A stretch of DNA of 64,000 bases from Magnetococcus marinus MC-1 (GCF_000014865.1 NC_008576.1:211001-275000), one strand, 5' to 3'; positions 26,795 to 35,703 are shown, counted from the stretch's first letter. The notes: generated by a model from the sequence alone, not told the origin. A program made the numbers and translations.

Positions 26795-28591
26795 ATGTGC
26801 GGTATCTGTGGGGTAATGTATTTCCAACCTCAAACACCCCAACCAGCGATGCTGGAAAAAATGGTCGAAAAACTCCACCAGCGTGGCCCCGATGGTGGAG
26901 GGATTGAAATAGACGGGCAGCTTGGTTTGGGCCATAGGCGTTTGAAAGTTATTGACCTATCTGAAAATGGTCATCAACCCATGCAGGATGATGCGCTGGG
27001 CCTGACCATTGTGTTTAATGGGTGTATCTATAACTACCAAGCACTGCGTCAATCCCTGCTGGAGCTGGGCTACAGCTTTTTTTCAACCAGTGATACCGAG
27101 GTTATCTTAAAGGCGTACCATGCTTGGGGTTGGCAGTGTGTGCAGCGCTTTAATGGCATGTTTGCGTTTGCCATTTACGAGCGGCAGAGCGGTAGAGTGG
27201 TGTTGGCACGGGATCGACTTGGGATTAAACCCCTCTATATCCATCAAGATAAATCCCATTTGCGGTTTGCTTCGAGCATTCCGTCACTGTTGGCGGGGGG
27301 GGGCATCACAACCACCCTTGACCCCATTGCCTTACACCATTTTCTCTCTTTCCACAGTGTGGTACCCGCACCCCGTACGCTGTTACAACAGGTGCAAAAA
27401 CTACCCCCGGCAACCGTACGTATTGTGGAGAAAAACGGTTCTGAAACGAACCATACCTACTGGAACCTCCAGATGGGTCCCCAGGCGGGTGATGCAGAGC
27501 GTACCGAAGCGGAGTGGCAACAGCTGTTGGATCAAGCGCTCAGGGCGGCGGTATCGCGGCGCTTGGTGGCCGATGTGCCGGTGGGGCTGCTGCTCTCTGG
27601 GGGGTTGGATTCCAGCTTGATGGCGGGGCTATTGGTGGAGTCAGGGCAGTTGAGCCGTGGTGGCTTGTCAACCTTCTCCATCGGTTTTGAACAAGCCGGT
27701 GGTGAAGAGGGGGATGAGTTCCAATACTCGGATATTGTGGCGGCTCATTTTGGCACGGATCACCATAAAATTTTCATTGAAACCAACAACCTGCCCGAGC
27801 TGTTAAGGGAAACCGTACGGGCTATGTCTGAACCCATGGTCAGCCATGATGCGGTGGGCTTTTATCTGCTATCCCGCGAAGTGGCCAAGCATGTCAAAGT
27901 GGTACAGAGTGGGCAGGGTGCCGATGAGGTGTTTGCAGGGTACCACTGGTACCCCAAGGTAGATGCCGGTCAAGATGCCTTTCAAGATTATAGAAAAGCC
28001 TTCTTTGACCGCAGCCATGAAGAGTGCTGCGAGATGGTCCATCGCGACATTGCCGCCGCTTGGCAGCAAGATTATAGCAGCGCGTTTGTGGAGTCTTGGT
28101 TTGCCCACCCCCATAGCGGCACAGCGGCGGTGGACAAGGCGTTGCATCTGGACCAAAACATCATGCTGGTGGACGATCCGGTTAAGCGGGTAGACAACAT
28201 GACCATGGCTTGGGGGTTGGAGGCCAGGGTACCCTTTCTGGATCATGAATTGGTGGAGTTGGCCGCGCGTATTCCGGGCCATCTCAAACTGCAACAGGGG
28301 GGGAAGGGCATTCTAAAAGAGGTCGCCCGCCCCATTATTCCCCATGCGGTGATTGATCGTGCCAAGGGCTATTTCCCCGTGCCTGCGCTCAAACATATGG
28401 ATGGCCCGGTACTGAAATTGGCCAAAGAGGTGTTGACCTCGCCACGCGCCACCCAAAGAGGGTTGATCCAACCCAGCTATATAAACCGTCTGTTGGATCA
28501 TCCAACCCAGCACATAACCCCGCTGCATGGCTCCAAACTATGGCAGTTAACCCTGTTGGAGCTATGGTTGCAGACCCATGATATACACTAA
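26795..28591 (+). CDS. asnO: Asparagine synthase-family amidotransferase of the NAGGN pathway
   Basis: 598 residues. Class II glutamine amidotransferase domain begins MCGICGVM with the catalytic Cys2, and continues HQRGPDGGG, NGCIYNY, and TEVILKAYHAWGW. The synthetase domain has the PP-loop LLSGGLDSSLMAGLL near residue 268 and later GQGADEVFAGYHWYPK. Together with the next gene and the M42 hydrolase this is the conserved trio that makes N-acetylglutaminylglutamine amide, an osmolyte; the enzyme amidates the dipeptide. GAGG lies 7-8 nt before the ATG. It probably is co-transcribed with ngg, 8 bp downstream. Confidence 0.92.
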   Translation: MCGICGVMYFQPQTPQPAMLEKMVEKLHQRGPDGGGIEIDGQLGLGHRRLKVIDLSENGHQPMQDDALGLTIVFNGCIYNYQALRQSLLELGYSFFSTSDTEVILKAYHAWGWQCVQRFNGMFAFAIYERQSGRVVLARDRLGIKPLYIHQDKSHLRFASSIPSLLAGGGITTTLDPIALHHFLSFHSVVPAPRTLLQQVQKLPPATVRIVEKNGSETNHTYWNLQMGPQAGDAERTEAEWQQLLDQALRAAVSRRLVADVPVGLLLSGGLDSSLMAGLLVESGQLSRGGLSTFSIGFEQAGGEEGDEFQYSDIVAAHFGTDHHKIFIETNNLPELLRETVRAMSEPMVSHDAVGFYLLSREVAKHVKVVQSGQGADEVFAGYHWYPKVDAGQDAFQDYRKAFFDRSHEECCEMVHRDIAAAWQQDYSSAFVESWFAHPHSGTAAVDKALHLDQNIMLVDDPVKRVDNMTMAWGLEARVPFLDHELVELAARIPGHLKLQQGGKGILKEVARPIIPHAVIDRAKGYFPVPALKHMDGPVLKLAKEVLTSPRATQRGLIQPSYINRLLDHPTQHITPLHGSKLWQLTLLELWLQTHDIH

Positions 28592-28599
28592 GGAACGTG

Positions 28600-30366
28600 A
28601 TGGCTGCTGACCAGAGTGATACCCGCCTGTTTGTACAGGCCACATTAGCCTCCCTCAAAAACTGGGGGGAACCCCATGACTCCACAGCGGCCATGTTGGA
28701 TGAGGCGGTCATTGACTGTGGCTGGGGTAAACTGGTGTTTGGTCAGACGTTTAGTGACAATCAGGCGCTCTGTCAGGCCATGCGTGCCGAACAACCAGGA
28801 CAGCGTAATGTGGCGCTCTATCTGCGGGATCCCCATGTGGTGCTCTCCCTCTATCCACAAGAGCTGTTCCTGGACCCCTCACACACCTACCGGCTGGCGT
28901 TGACGCAAGATCCTTGGCAGGATTTTACGCCGCCAGCCGCACTGAGTATCCTTCCCATCCGTGGGGAACAAGATATGGCGGTGGTACGGCAACTCTACGA
29001 AACCCGCCGTATGGTGCCACCAAGAGCGGGCTTTCGGTTGGATGGGCAGGAGGGCTGCGCCCCCCTGTTTTTGATCGCCATTGATGAGCAGAGTGAGCAG
29101 ATTGTGGGGGTGGTGAATGGGGTAGACCACCGCTGTGCGTTTAATGATCCAGAAAATGGGTCCAGTCTGTGGGCCTTGGCGGTGGATCGCAAGACAGCCA
29201 TTGGTGGTGTGGGTGAGGCACTGGTACGTGCCTTGGCCCATCACTTTTGGCAGCAGGGCCGCGGTTATATGGACCTGTCGGTGATGCATGATAACGAACA
29301 GGCCATCGCACTCTATAACAAGTTGGGTTTCAAGCAGATCCCGGTTTACTGTTTAAAAAATAAAAACCCCATCAACGAGCGACTCTTTTCTGGTCCGGCC
29401 CCTGAGGCCAATCTCTCTATCTACTCCCGTATTATTGTGGATGAAGCCCGCCGTCGCGGTATTAGTGTCGAGGTGTTGGATCAAAGTTTAGAGCTGTTCC
29501 GCCTGAAACTTGGGGGTCGAACCGTGTTGTGTCGGGAGTCCCTGAGCAGCCTGACCAGTGCCACCGCCATGACCGTGTGTGACAATAAGCGGCTCACCAG
29601 TCGTCTACTCAAAAGTGCCGGTTTGCAGGTTCCAGAACAGATGGTGGTGGGTAAGGGGGAGCGGGTTGAAAACTTTTTAGCGCGGCATGGTGCGGTGGTG
29701 GTTAAGCCGGTGCGGGGGGAACAAGGCCGGGGAATCAGTGTCGATGTGCGGGATCTGACCAGTCTGGAGCAAGCCATTGCCAAAGCCCAGCAAGAGGGGG
29801 ATGGTGAGCAGGTGTTGCTGGAACGGCTGGTGGTGGGGGACGATCTGCGCATCATTGTAATCGGGCATGAGGTGGTGGCCGCTGCCGTTCGTAAGCCTCC
29901 GATGATCCGGGGCGATGGTCACTCCAATATTGCAGCGCTCATCCAACGGCAAAGTCGCCGCCGTGCTGCCGCAACCGAAGGGGAGAGTCGCATTCCCCTC
30001 GATGGTGAAACCCAACGCTGCGTCCAAGAAGCGGGGCTGGAGATGCATAGCATCCTAGATAAAGGGCAGCAGCTTTTGGTGCGACGAGCGGCCAATCTAC
30101 ACACCGGTGGTACCATTCATGATGTGACAGAGCAGTTGCACCCTGCCTTGCGTGAAGCGGCTGAGCAGGCTTCCATGGTATTGGATATGCCTTTGGTGGG
30201 CTTGGATTTTTTAGTACCCGATGTGCAGGGTCCCGACTATGTGATCATTGAGGCCAATGAACGCCCAGGGTTGGCCAATCATGAGCCCCAGCCAACCGCT
30301 AAACGCTTTATCGATATGCTGTTTCCACAAACCACGCTGCCCCGCTGCGTATCAACCGAAGCCTAG
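28600..30366 (+). CDS. ngg: N-acetylglutaminylglutamine synthetase (GNAT plus ATP-grasp)
   Basis: 588 residues. Residues about 110-260 form a GNAT acetyltransferase (LWALAVDRKTAIGGVGEAL, then NEQAIALYNKLGFKQ). An ATP-grasp ligase of the RimK/cyanophycin-synthetase type occupies about 330-580: DNKRLTSRLLKSAGL, VVKPVRGEQGRGISV, VLLERLVVGDDLRIIVIG, and NERPGLANHEPQ with the metal-binding EANERPG. It would acetylate glutamine and join it to a second glutamine. Start at 28600 chosen because AAGGA lies 5 nt before it; GTG at 28597 is also possible. Second gene of the operon. Confidence 0.92.
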   Translation: MAADQSDTRLFVQATLASLKNWGEPHDSTAAMLDEAVIDCGWGKLVFGQTFSDNQALCQAMRAEQPGQRNVALYLRDPHVVLSLYPQELFLDPSHTYRLALTQDPWQDFTPPAALSILPIRGEQDMAVVRQLYETRRMVPPRAGFRLDGQEGCAPLFLIAIDEQSEQIVGVVNGVDHRCAFNDPENGSSLWALAVDRKTAIGGVGEALVRALAHHFWQQGRGYMDLSVMHDNEQAIALYNKLGFKQIPVYCLKNKNPINERLFSGPAPEANLSIYSRIIVDEARRRGISVEVLDQSLELFRLKLGGRTVLCRESLSSLTSATAMTVCDNKRLTSRLLKSAGLQVPEQMVVGKGERVENFLARHGAVVVKPVRGEQGRGISVDVRDLTSLEQAIAKAQQEGDGEQVLLERLVVGDDLRIIVIGHEVVAAAVRKPPMIRGDGHSNIAALIQRQSRRRAAATEGESRIPLDGETQRCVQEAGLEMHSILDKGQQLLVRRAANLHTGGTIHDVTEQLHPALREAAEQASMVLDMPLVGLDFLVPDVQGPDYVIIEANERPGLANHEPQPTAKRFIDMLFPQTTLPRCVSTEA

Positions 30367-30377
30367 GAAAGAGACCC

Positions 30378-30587
30378 ATGCGGCATCGATGGCAAACCAG
30401 CAACCGTTACCGTTCTGCCAATCTCCATCGTGGTGGGTCTTACCGCGGGGAACGCGCACGCCTTATTAAACGCATGGTTGGTTTGGTGTTATTGGTGGGT
30501 TTGGCCTACGGGGTAATCGACCGCTACTGGCAAGATCCTCAACCCCAACAGCATTACGAGGTGCTGCAAGGCACCGGTGTTTCTTAG
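30378..30587 (+). CDS. Small single-span membrane protein
   Basis: 69 residues: an Arg-rich N-terminus (MRHRWQTSNRYRS), one hydrophobic span at about 34-48 (VGLVLLVGLAYGVI), and a short polar tail. AGGAAAGAG stands before the ATG, 11 nt after the ngg stop, so it is the third gene of the operon. Not recognised as a family. The basic N-terminus suggests it faces the cytoplasm. It could help a transport or biosynthesis complex, but nothing proves that. Confidence 0.6.
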   Translation: MRHRWQTSNRYRSANLHRGGSYRGERARLIKRMVGLVLLVGLAYGVIDRYWQDPQPQQHYEVLQGTGVS

Positions 30588-30752
30588 CCCCTAGAACAAA
30601 GCAACAGGGGCATTTTTGCGCGTCGGCGGCTCTAGAGCAAGGCAGACAGCTACCACGCAAATGACCTAAATGATGGGTGCCATGGATGAGGGTGCCATCA
30701 ATAACCCAGCTAAAATCAAGCGGAAGAGACCAGTATAAAGGGAGAAGCATCA

Positions 30753-31256
30753 ATGCCTTGGTTTAAAATTTTGTTATTGCTGAGTATGGTTGGTTTGGTT
30801 ATGCCTGCTCAAGCGGCCACCCGTCATAAAATTTACTATGAGCAAGGCCCCTATACGGTGCGGCAGTATAAGGTGGATGGCAAACGGGTGTGCAAATTAG
30901 AGATCACCTTCTCCAAAAAAGGCAATGCCATGGCCTATTTGGGACTGTTTAACTCGCCCCACTTTTTTGGTGAGCTGTTTACCGAACGGCGCACCGTGGG
31001 TGAGGCCAAAAGTAACCTACGCATCGGTTTTGATGGCAAGCGCAAAATGCGCATTAACTTTGCCAAAGAGAGTGCAGGCCGGGAAGAGGTGTGGCGTTGG
31101 CGCTATTTTGAGGTGCCTGCTGATCTACTAAACCAAGCGGCGAAGGGACGCTCCATGCAGTTGGCGTTCTATAATGGCAGCCACATGTTTGAGTTTGAAC
31201 TCTCCCTAAAAGGCAGTTCCAAAGCCATACGTATGCTTAAACGCTGTGATCGGTAG
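30753..31256 (+). CDS. Exported protein of unknown function
   Basis: 167 residues. Signal peptide at 1-21 (LLLLSMVGLVMPAQA, cleavage before ATRH). The mature part is basic and beta-rich with no cysteine pair and no known motif: YYEQGPYTVRQYKVDGKRV, AYLGLFNSPHFFGELF, and WRWRYFEVPADLL. It is probably periplasmic. It lies inside the NAGGN locus, between the small membrane protein and a lipoprotein, 165 bp from the former. Co-expression with osmoprotectant genes is likely by position only. Confidence 0.65.
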   Translation: MPWFKILLLLSMVGLVMPAQAATRHKIYYEQGPYTVRQYKVDGKRVCKLEITFSKKGNAMAYLGLFNSPHFFGELFTERRTVGEAKSNLRIGFDGKRKMRINFAKESAGREEVWRWRYFEVPADLLNQAAKGRSMQLAFYNGSHMFEFELSLKGSSKAIRMLKRCDR

Positions 31257-31269
31257 GGCTAGCCAAGGT

Positions 31270-31689
31270 ATGAGAAGCCGCTCCTTACCCAAGCGATCTA
31301 TAGCGTGCCCGGTTGGGCTTTGGCAAAAATGCAGGCGGGGGAGCATGGCTGCGACGCTGGTGTTGGCGTCTCTTATCCCAATTGCTCTGCTAAGTGGCTG
31401 TGTCAATGGGCTTATAGGGGCGCAGAGACCGGTTGCCCATGGGCCAGACGCGCAGCCAACGGTGGTGGTAGTGCCCCAGCGTCCTACCCATTGTCAGACT
31501 CTAGATATGGTCGAGGGGGCCGGAGCCGCCAGCGGTCAAGGGCGTCAGGGTGCCCTAGAGGATGTCAAACGGCTGGCCCGCTTACGGGGGGGTAACCATA
31601 TCTGGATTGTGCAGGAGCAGCAGAGCACCTATACCCTCAACCACTATGTAACGGCTGAGATATTTAAATGTCCCATCCCCAAAAAATAG
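31270..31689 (+). CDS. Lipoprotein of the DUF4156-like type
   Basis: About 139 residues. A hydrophobic stretch ends in the lipobox LLSGC. The mature part has VEGAGAASGQGRQGALEDVKR, LARLRGGNHIWIVQEQQ, as in small DUF4156-like lipoproteins that share the pattern of a structural Gly-rich core followed by NH/NYI. Start is uncertain: ATG 31270 gives a basic n-region but a long signal (Cys at 44), ATG 31345 gives a short signal (Cys at 19) with no positive residue. No strong ribosome binding site marks either. It overlaps nothing and precedes the M42 gene by 50 bp. Confidence 0.6.
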   Translation: MRSRSLPKRSIACPVGLWQKCRRGSMAATLVLASLIPIALLSGCVNGLIGAQRPVAHGPDAQPTVVVVPQRPTHCQTLDMVEGAGAASGQGRQGALEDVKRLARLRGGNHIWIVQEQQSTYTLNHYVTAEIFKCPIPKK

Positions 31690-31739
31690 GCTAGGGCAGG
31701 GTGGCTAATGGGGTGAGCAACCGAGGGTAACAGGCCAAG

Positions 31740-32831
31740 ATGAGCGATCAACACGCGAGTAACGCGCCTATCATCAATACAGACTATCTGCTTGAAACGC
31801 TGCTGACACTGTTGACCATTCCCAGTCCATCGGGCATGACCGATAAAGTGGTGCGGTGGGTGTGCCATGAGTTAACCCAATTGGGGGTGGAGTATGAGTT
31901 GACCCACCGGGGGGCGATTCGCGCCACGCTACCGGGTAAGGATGAAAAGCGGGTGCGCGGCGTGGTGGCGCATCTGGATACCCTGGGCGCTATGGTGCGG
32001 GAGCTCAAAGGCAATGGGCGTTTAAGTGTTTCGCCCATTGGTCATTGGAATGGCCGTTTTGCCGAAGGGGCACGGGTGACATTAATGGCGGAATCGGGCC
32101 GCCATATGCGGGGTACGCTGCTGCCCTTAAAGGCATCGGGGCATGTCTATAATGAGGCGATTGATAGCCAACCTGCCGGTTGGGACTATGTAGAGTTACG
32201 GCTGGATGAGCGGGCGCAATGCGTTGCAGATTTGATGAAGCTGGGTGTCCATGTGGGGGATTATGTGGCGGTGGACTCGGCACCGGAGGTGAGTGCGTCC
32301 GGTTTTGTCAACGCCCGCCATCTGGATGACAAGGCGGGGGTTGCGGCGATGCTGGCGGCTGTACGAACCATTATGGCACAGGATATCACCTTACCAGCCC
32401 CGGTCTACGTCATGTTTACCATCTCGGAAGAGGTGGGGGTGGGGGCCTCCCATATTCTGCATGGAGATATCTCGGAGTTGGTGTCGGTGGATAATGGCAC
32501 CCTGGCCCCGGGACAGAACACCTGTGAGTTTGGGGTGACCATTGCCATGAAAGACTCCAGTGGTCCCTTTGACTACCACCTGACCCACCATCTGCTGGAT
32601 CTGTGCAAAGAGCACGCGATTATGCACAGCCGTGACGTGTTTCGGTATTACCGTAGCGATGCCGCCGCAGCTTTGGAAGCGGGGAATGATATCCGTACGG
32701 CGTTGGTCTGTTTTGGGCTGGATGCCTCCCACGGTTATGAGCGTATTCATATGGATTCGTTGCATGCCTTGGCCGCGCTGCTCTTTTACTATATGAACCA
32801 CCAGTTGCCTGTGCCAGATCGCGGTATGTAA
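31740..32831 (+). CDS. M42-family metallohydrolase of the NAGGN trio
   Basis: 363 residues. Motifs of M42 glutamyl aminopeptidase-like enzymes are complete: VVAHLDTLGAMV (H,D), NARHLDDKAGVA (bridging D), TISEEVGVGAS (catalytic and binding E), SVDNGT (D) and HGYERIH (H). It probably hydrolyses or turns over the glutamine dipeptide osmolyte; its exact reaction is not proven in the family. It is the third conserved member of the trio, usually found near the amidotransferase and ngg. The 3' end of the gene is part of a 38-bp sequence repeated at 34294-34331. Confidence 0.9.
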   Translation: MSDQHASNAPIINTDYLLETLLTLLTIPSPSGMTDKVVRWVCHELTQLGVEYELTHRGAIRATLPGKDEKRVRGVVAHLDTLGAMVRELKGNGRLSVSPIGHWNGRFAEGARVTLMAESGRHMRGTLLPLKASGHVYNEAIDSQPAGWDYVELRLDERAQCVADLMKLGVHVGDYVAVDSAPEVSASGFVNARHLDDKAGVAAMLAAVRTIMAQDITLPAPVYVMFTISEEVGVGASHILHGDISELVSVDNGTLAPGQNTCEFGVTIAMKDSSGPFDYHLTHHLLDLCKEHAIMHSRDVFRYYRSDAAAALEAGNDIRTALVCFGLDASHGYERIHMDSLHALAALLFYYMNHQLPVPDRGM

Positions 32832-32847
32832 GGTGATTGGTGTCCGG
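32810..32847 (+). repeat. 38-bp direct repeat, left copy
   Basis: Starts in the last codons of the M42 gene and continues 16 bp past its stop codon. It matches 34294-34331 at 37 of 38 positions (T versus A at one site). The two copies bound an AT-richer islet of about 1.4 kb. Confidence 0.95.
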
Positions 32848-32958
32848 GGGGAATGGCACTAAGTTAAGGCGATTTAGCAAAAATCGAACTTTGCATGACG
32901 ACCGTGAGGAGAGCTAAGTGATTTTCTAGGGATCATGTTTGAGGCCAACGGTTTTTCA

Positions 32959-32988
32959 TTGACATCAGATACATCCTTCCCCAATACT
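32959..32988 (+). promoter_or_regulatory. Sigma-70-like promoter of the islet genes
   Basis: TTGACA at 32959-32964, 18-bp spacer, AATACT at 32983-32988, about 42 bp before the first islet gene. A stem CGATTT/AAATCG (near 32869-32885) lies upstream of it and could terminate M42 transcripts. Confidence 0.5.
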
Positions 32989-33030
32989 TCCCGGTCGGAG
33001 TGTGATTGAGTTCCATTCGAGAGGATAACA

Positions 33031-33264
33031 ATGAACCTGTCTGATAAGACAACGGCAATCCTCAAAAAAGCTTTGAAGATGGGAAACCTCTCTGAGGTTG
33101 CCAATAAGCCGTACAAGGATCTTCCTGATAAAATTAGCTATCAGGAACTAGCCTCTTATGCATCGAAGGGGCGTGGCTCGGTGCGGCTTGCGACTGGAAG
33201 GTTTTTTAGTCCTGAAGAGTCTAAGGCATGGGCTGACAAGGTCCGTCACTTAAACCTCCCTTAA
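33031..33264 (+). CDS. Islet gene 1, small unknown protein
   Basis: 77 residues with no signal peptide and no membrane span. Lys-rich, predicted mainly helical N-terminal half (KTTAILKKALKMGNLSEVAN), then YQELASYASKGRGSVRLATG and FFSPEESKAWADKVRHLN. AGAGGATAAC precedes the ATG. It ends 3 bp before the next gene, so the two are translationally coupled. Not recognised. Base composition is AT-richer than the neighbours, fitting recent transfer. The size and pairing would suit a small regulator or antitoxin, but no known antitoxin motif is seen. Confidence 0.7.
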   Translation: MNLSDKTTAILKKALKMGNLSEVANKPYKDLPDKISYQELASYASKGRGSVRLATGRFFSPEESKAWADKVRHLNLP

Positions 33265-33267
33265 TTT

Positions 33268-34017
33268 ATGGAAAGCCGAGAGAACTCGCCTCAAGAGCAT
33301 GGATTGTCGCAAGATGATATTGATGCGCTCAGGATGCTTGCTGAAAGATATGTCCAGATCAAAGTTTTTATAGCTTATGCCGAAGAAATTCAAGTAGATC
33401 ATAAAGCCGATATATTAGTATATAAAGAGCTTCGGGATGGCATGGACCATCTTATGCGGGTTCTTTATCATCGCCTCTCAGCTCAGTCAGCAGATATAGA
33501 AGACCTGGATGGCTATAGAGATATAAATATCGGAAAATCAATAGGACATTTGTATAGGGCAGCATTCGATGCTCTAGACGCCACTATTCTTTCCTTACGA
33601 GAGCATATCAGTGCGAATTTAAGTGGATATACGATGGAGACAGTTTCAGATGTTATTCCTAATTACTATATGCTTAAAATTAAACTTAACCAGTTAACTA
33701 AGCAGGCTGCGGATAGGCGTGGCAAAAAAGACATCGGCAGAATTACAGACGATACTTTTGATCAATACGTTCAGGATGTGGATGAATTAAAGAAATTGCA
33801 TGAATCAGTCTTGTATGCTGGTCAAGAACTGTGTGAACATAAAAAAAGCTTGAAGATCAAAAAATGGAAAGACATTATCTGGAGTCTATTCTTGGTCATC
33901 TTCGGTGTCATCTTCGGTATAGCAGTAAAAGCTGGTTACGATTATTTGCAGCCAACCCATGTGGAGAGCACAAAACAGGCTGTTCAAGAAAGCAATTTTT
34001 CCTCAAAAATAGAGTAA
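33268..34017 (+). CDS. Islet gene 2, unknown protein with C-terminal membrane span
   Basis: 249 residues. The first 200 are charged and helical (ADILVYKELRDGMDHLMRVL, then LYRAAFDALDATILSLREH, then DELKKLHESVLYAG), with no known catalytic motif. One membrane span lies at about 208-228 (IIWSLFLVIFGVIFGIAVKAG), leaving a short periplasmic or outside tail. The layout is a cytoplasmic helical domain tied to the membrane near the C-terminus, as in some effector or sensor proteins of small defence or toxin modules; this is only an analogy. Coupled to islet gene 1. Confidence 0.7.
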   Translation: MESRENSPQEHGLSQDDIDALRMLAERYVQIKVFIAYAEEIQVDHKADILVYKELRDGMDHLMRVLYHRLSAQSADIEDLDGYRDINIGKSIGHLYRAAFDALDATILSLREHISANLSGYTMETVSDVIPNYYMLKIKLNQLTKQAADRRGKKDIGRITDDTFDQYVQDVDELKKLHESVLYAGQELCEHKKSLKIKKWKDIIWSLFLVIFGVIFGIAVKAGYDYLQPTHVESTKQAVQESNFSSKIE

Positions 34018-34293
34018 TATCCTGCCATGGGACCAGCTCGGCCATCCGCGACAAGAGTGCCAATGCACCCACCGTTTGATAATCCAGCTCTTGGGGCGGC
34101 ATAAACCGAGAGAAACAATCCTCCAGTTGTGTTAATGAATGACGTCAAATCCTCCCGCAGGCATCAGCCAATTTTTGAGTGCTGGAACAGGTTATGGTGT
34201 CTAAAACAGACAAGGACACTCTGCGGAGAGATAACGTATAATTGCCCATGCACGATTATTCCATTTTCAGCACTTTTTGGCATCCTCTTGATT
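34018..34293. other. Non-coding right part of the islet
   Basis: Read on the minus strand, about 34050-34125 keeps an open frame with LEDCFSRFMPPQELDYQ and VGALALLSRMAELVPWQD, of a more GC-rich codon use than the islet genes. It has no start, runs into the end of islet gene 2 and is not recognised. It may be a remnant of an older gene at this site. The rest shows nothing. Confidence 0.3.
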
Positions 34294-34331
34294 TGTGCCA
34301 GATCGCGGTATGTAAGGAGATTGGTGTCCGG
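34294..34331 (+). repeat. 38-bp direct repeat, right copy
   Basis: Second copy of 32810-32847 with one mismatch. Sequence beyond it differs between the copies, which sets the repeat length at 38 bp. Confidence 0.95.
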
Positions 34332-34495
34332 CTCCTAGCTGAGCATGGTTGGTAACCACAGGGGTGGAAAAAAGCCATTTTTAGCCAAAATGTGATAGTA
34401 TGGTGGGCAATCAAGGGTAGCTTACAGTGGGTTTGGGTTGTTTTTTGTTGCCATAAGATTAAGTTAAGTTATATGTCGTTGGTTTGGTCTTTGAG

Positions 34496-34511
34496 AACAC
34501 AACATTGTGTT
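34496..34511 (+). promoter_or_regulatory. 16-bp palindrome upstream of the GNAT-C39 gene
   Basis: AACACAACATTGTGTT: two perfect 7-bp arms with a 2-bp centre, about 46 bp before the start codon. A typical size for a dimeric regulator site; its regulator is not known. From 34332 to 34495 nothing else is seen except an AT-rich run near 34441-34475. Confidence 0.45.
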
Positions 34512-34557
34512 GATCGAATGGGTCCCCGTTTACACCTTGGGTGAGGTTCCACACACC

Positions 34558-35703
34558 ATGAACAGCTGTGTGATGTCCAGGGTGCGCCCTGCCACGCTAG
34601 AAGATCTGTCGGCCTTGGTTGCGCTGGAGCGAGCCTGTTTTAGCCGGGACCGCATCAGTCGTCGCAGTTTTCGCCACTTTATTCAACGTGCCCATGCGGT
34701 TTTTCTGGTCGCAGTAGAAGAGAACCACACCCTCTCTGGTTATGGGGTGCTGTTGTTGCGCCGTGGTGCCCAACTGGCGCGTATCTATTCCCTGGCAGTC
34801 GCCCCGGAGATGCGCGGTGGTGGGCGTGCTAAGTTGCTGCTCAAAGCATTGGAAGAGGCCGCCTTAGAACACCGAACCGCCTGGGTGCGGTTGGAACTGC
34901 ATCAAGATAATGAGGCCGCCATTGCCCTTTATCAAAACCGTGGGTACCGACCTTTCGAACGCTTTATTGATAAGGATGAGGGCTTTGCCGAAGCCGTGCG
35001 CATGGAAAAATCTCTGTTGCGCAATCTGGAACCGGGGGATACCCCTTGGCCCTATTATGCCCAATCCCTACCCTTTACCTGTGGTCCGGCTTCGCTGATG
35101 ATGGCAATGGGTGGATTTTTTCCCGAGCTTGCCCTGGATCGTTCGCTAGAGTTGCAGCTATGGCGGGAGTCCACCACCATTTTTATGACCTCTGGGCATG
35201 GTGGCTGTGGACCCCACGGCCTGGCTGTGGCAGCCCTGCACCGGGGTTATGAGGTACGCATCCATACCTCTGTGGGTAAAGATCTGTTTGTGGATTCGGT
35301 TCGCCACCCGGATAAAAAATCGGTGATTCGGCTGGTGGAGAGCAATTTTATCGATGTGCTGCACCAGCATGACGTCAACGTGCAAGAAGAACCCATGACA
35401 TTAGAGGAAATCTCCGCAGCCCTAGAGGCGGGTTGGGCGGTGTTGGTCTTGATCAGCGCCTACCGACTCTCCGGTAGCAAAGCGCCCCATTGGGTGATTG
35501 TGGCGGCCATTAACCATGGTTTTGTCTATGTTCACGAACCAGATTTGGATGATGAAAAGGGCCAAACCTCCACCGAATGTATCGGCATTCCCATTCCCTG
35601 TGAGGCGTTTGTGGGTATGATGAGCTATGGCAAAGCCCGTCAACAGGCCGCTGTGTTGCTGCGTCCACCCCGGATGGAATCCATAACTGTGGACGAGAAT
35701 TAA
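34558..35703 (+). CDS. GNAT acetyltransferase fused to a C39-like peptidase domain
   Basis: 381 residues from MNSCVMSR; the GTG-rich stretch before it (from 34507) is not favoured because GAGG stands upstream of 34558. Residues 5-150 are a RimI-like GNAT domain (LARIYSLAVAPEMRGGGRAK, then NEAAIALYQNRGY). Residues 165-375 are a C39-like/DUF3335 cysteine peptidase: catalytic Cys in PFTCGPASLMMAM, His in APHWVIVAA, and the Asp in HEPDLDD. The fusion is known in bacteria beside RimK-like ligases; here the nearest ATP-grasp is ngg. Probably modifies or trims small peptides. Followed by a peptidase-like gene 100 bp on. Confidence 0.88.
   Translation: MNSCVMSRVRPATLEDLSALVALERACFSRDRISRRSFRHFIQRAHAVFLVAVEENHTLSGYGVLLLRRGAQLARIYSLAVAPEMRGGGRAKLLLKALEEAALEHRTAWVRLELHQDNEAAIALYQNRGYRPFERFIDKDEGFAEAVRMEKSLLRNLEPGDTPWPYYAQSLPFTCGPASLMMAMGGFFPELALDRSLELQLWRESTTIFMTSGHGGCGPHGLAVAALHRGYEVRIHTSVGKDLFVDSVRHPDKKSVIRLVESNFIDVLHQHDVNVQEEPMTLEEISAALEAGWAVLVLISAYRLSGSKAPHWVIVAAINHGFVYVHEPDLDDEKGQTSTECIGIPIPCEAFVGMMSYGKARQQAAVLLRPPRMESITVDEN

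Noticed and set aside
33908..34102. Minus-strand open frame across the end of islet gene 2
   Set aside because: It has no start of its own and half of it is antisense to the islet gene; kept only as a possible remnant.
32810..34331. Tyrosine-integrase island or prophage remnant
   Set aside because: No integrase, phage or plasmid gene is present between or near the repeats; only the repeat structure is supported.
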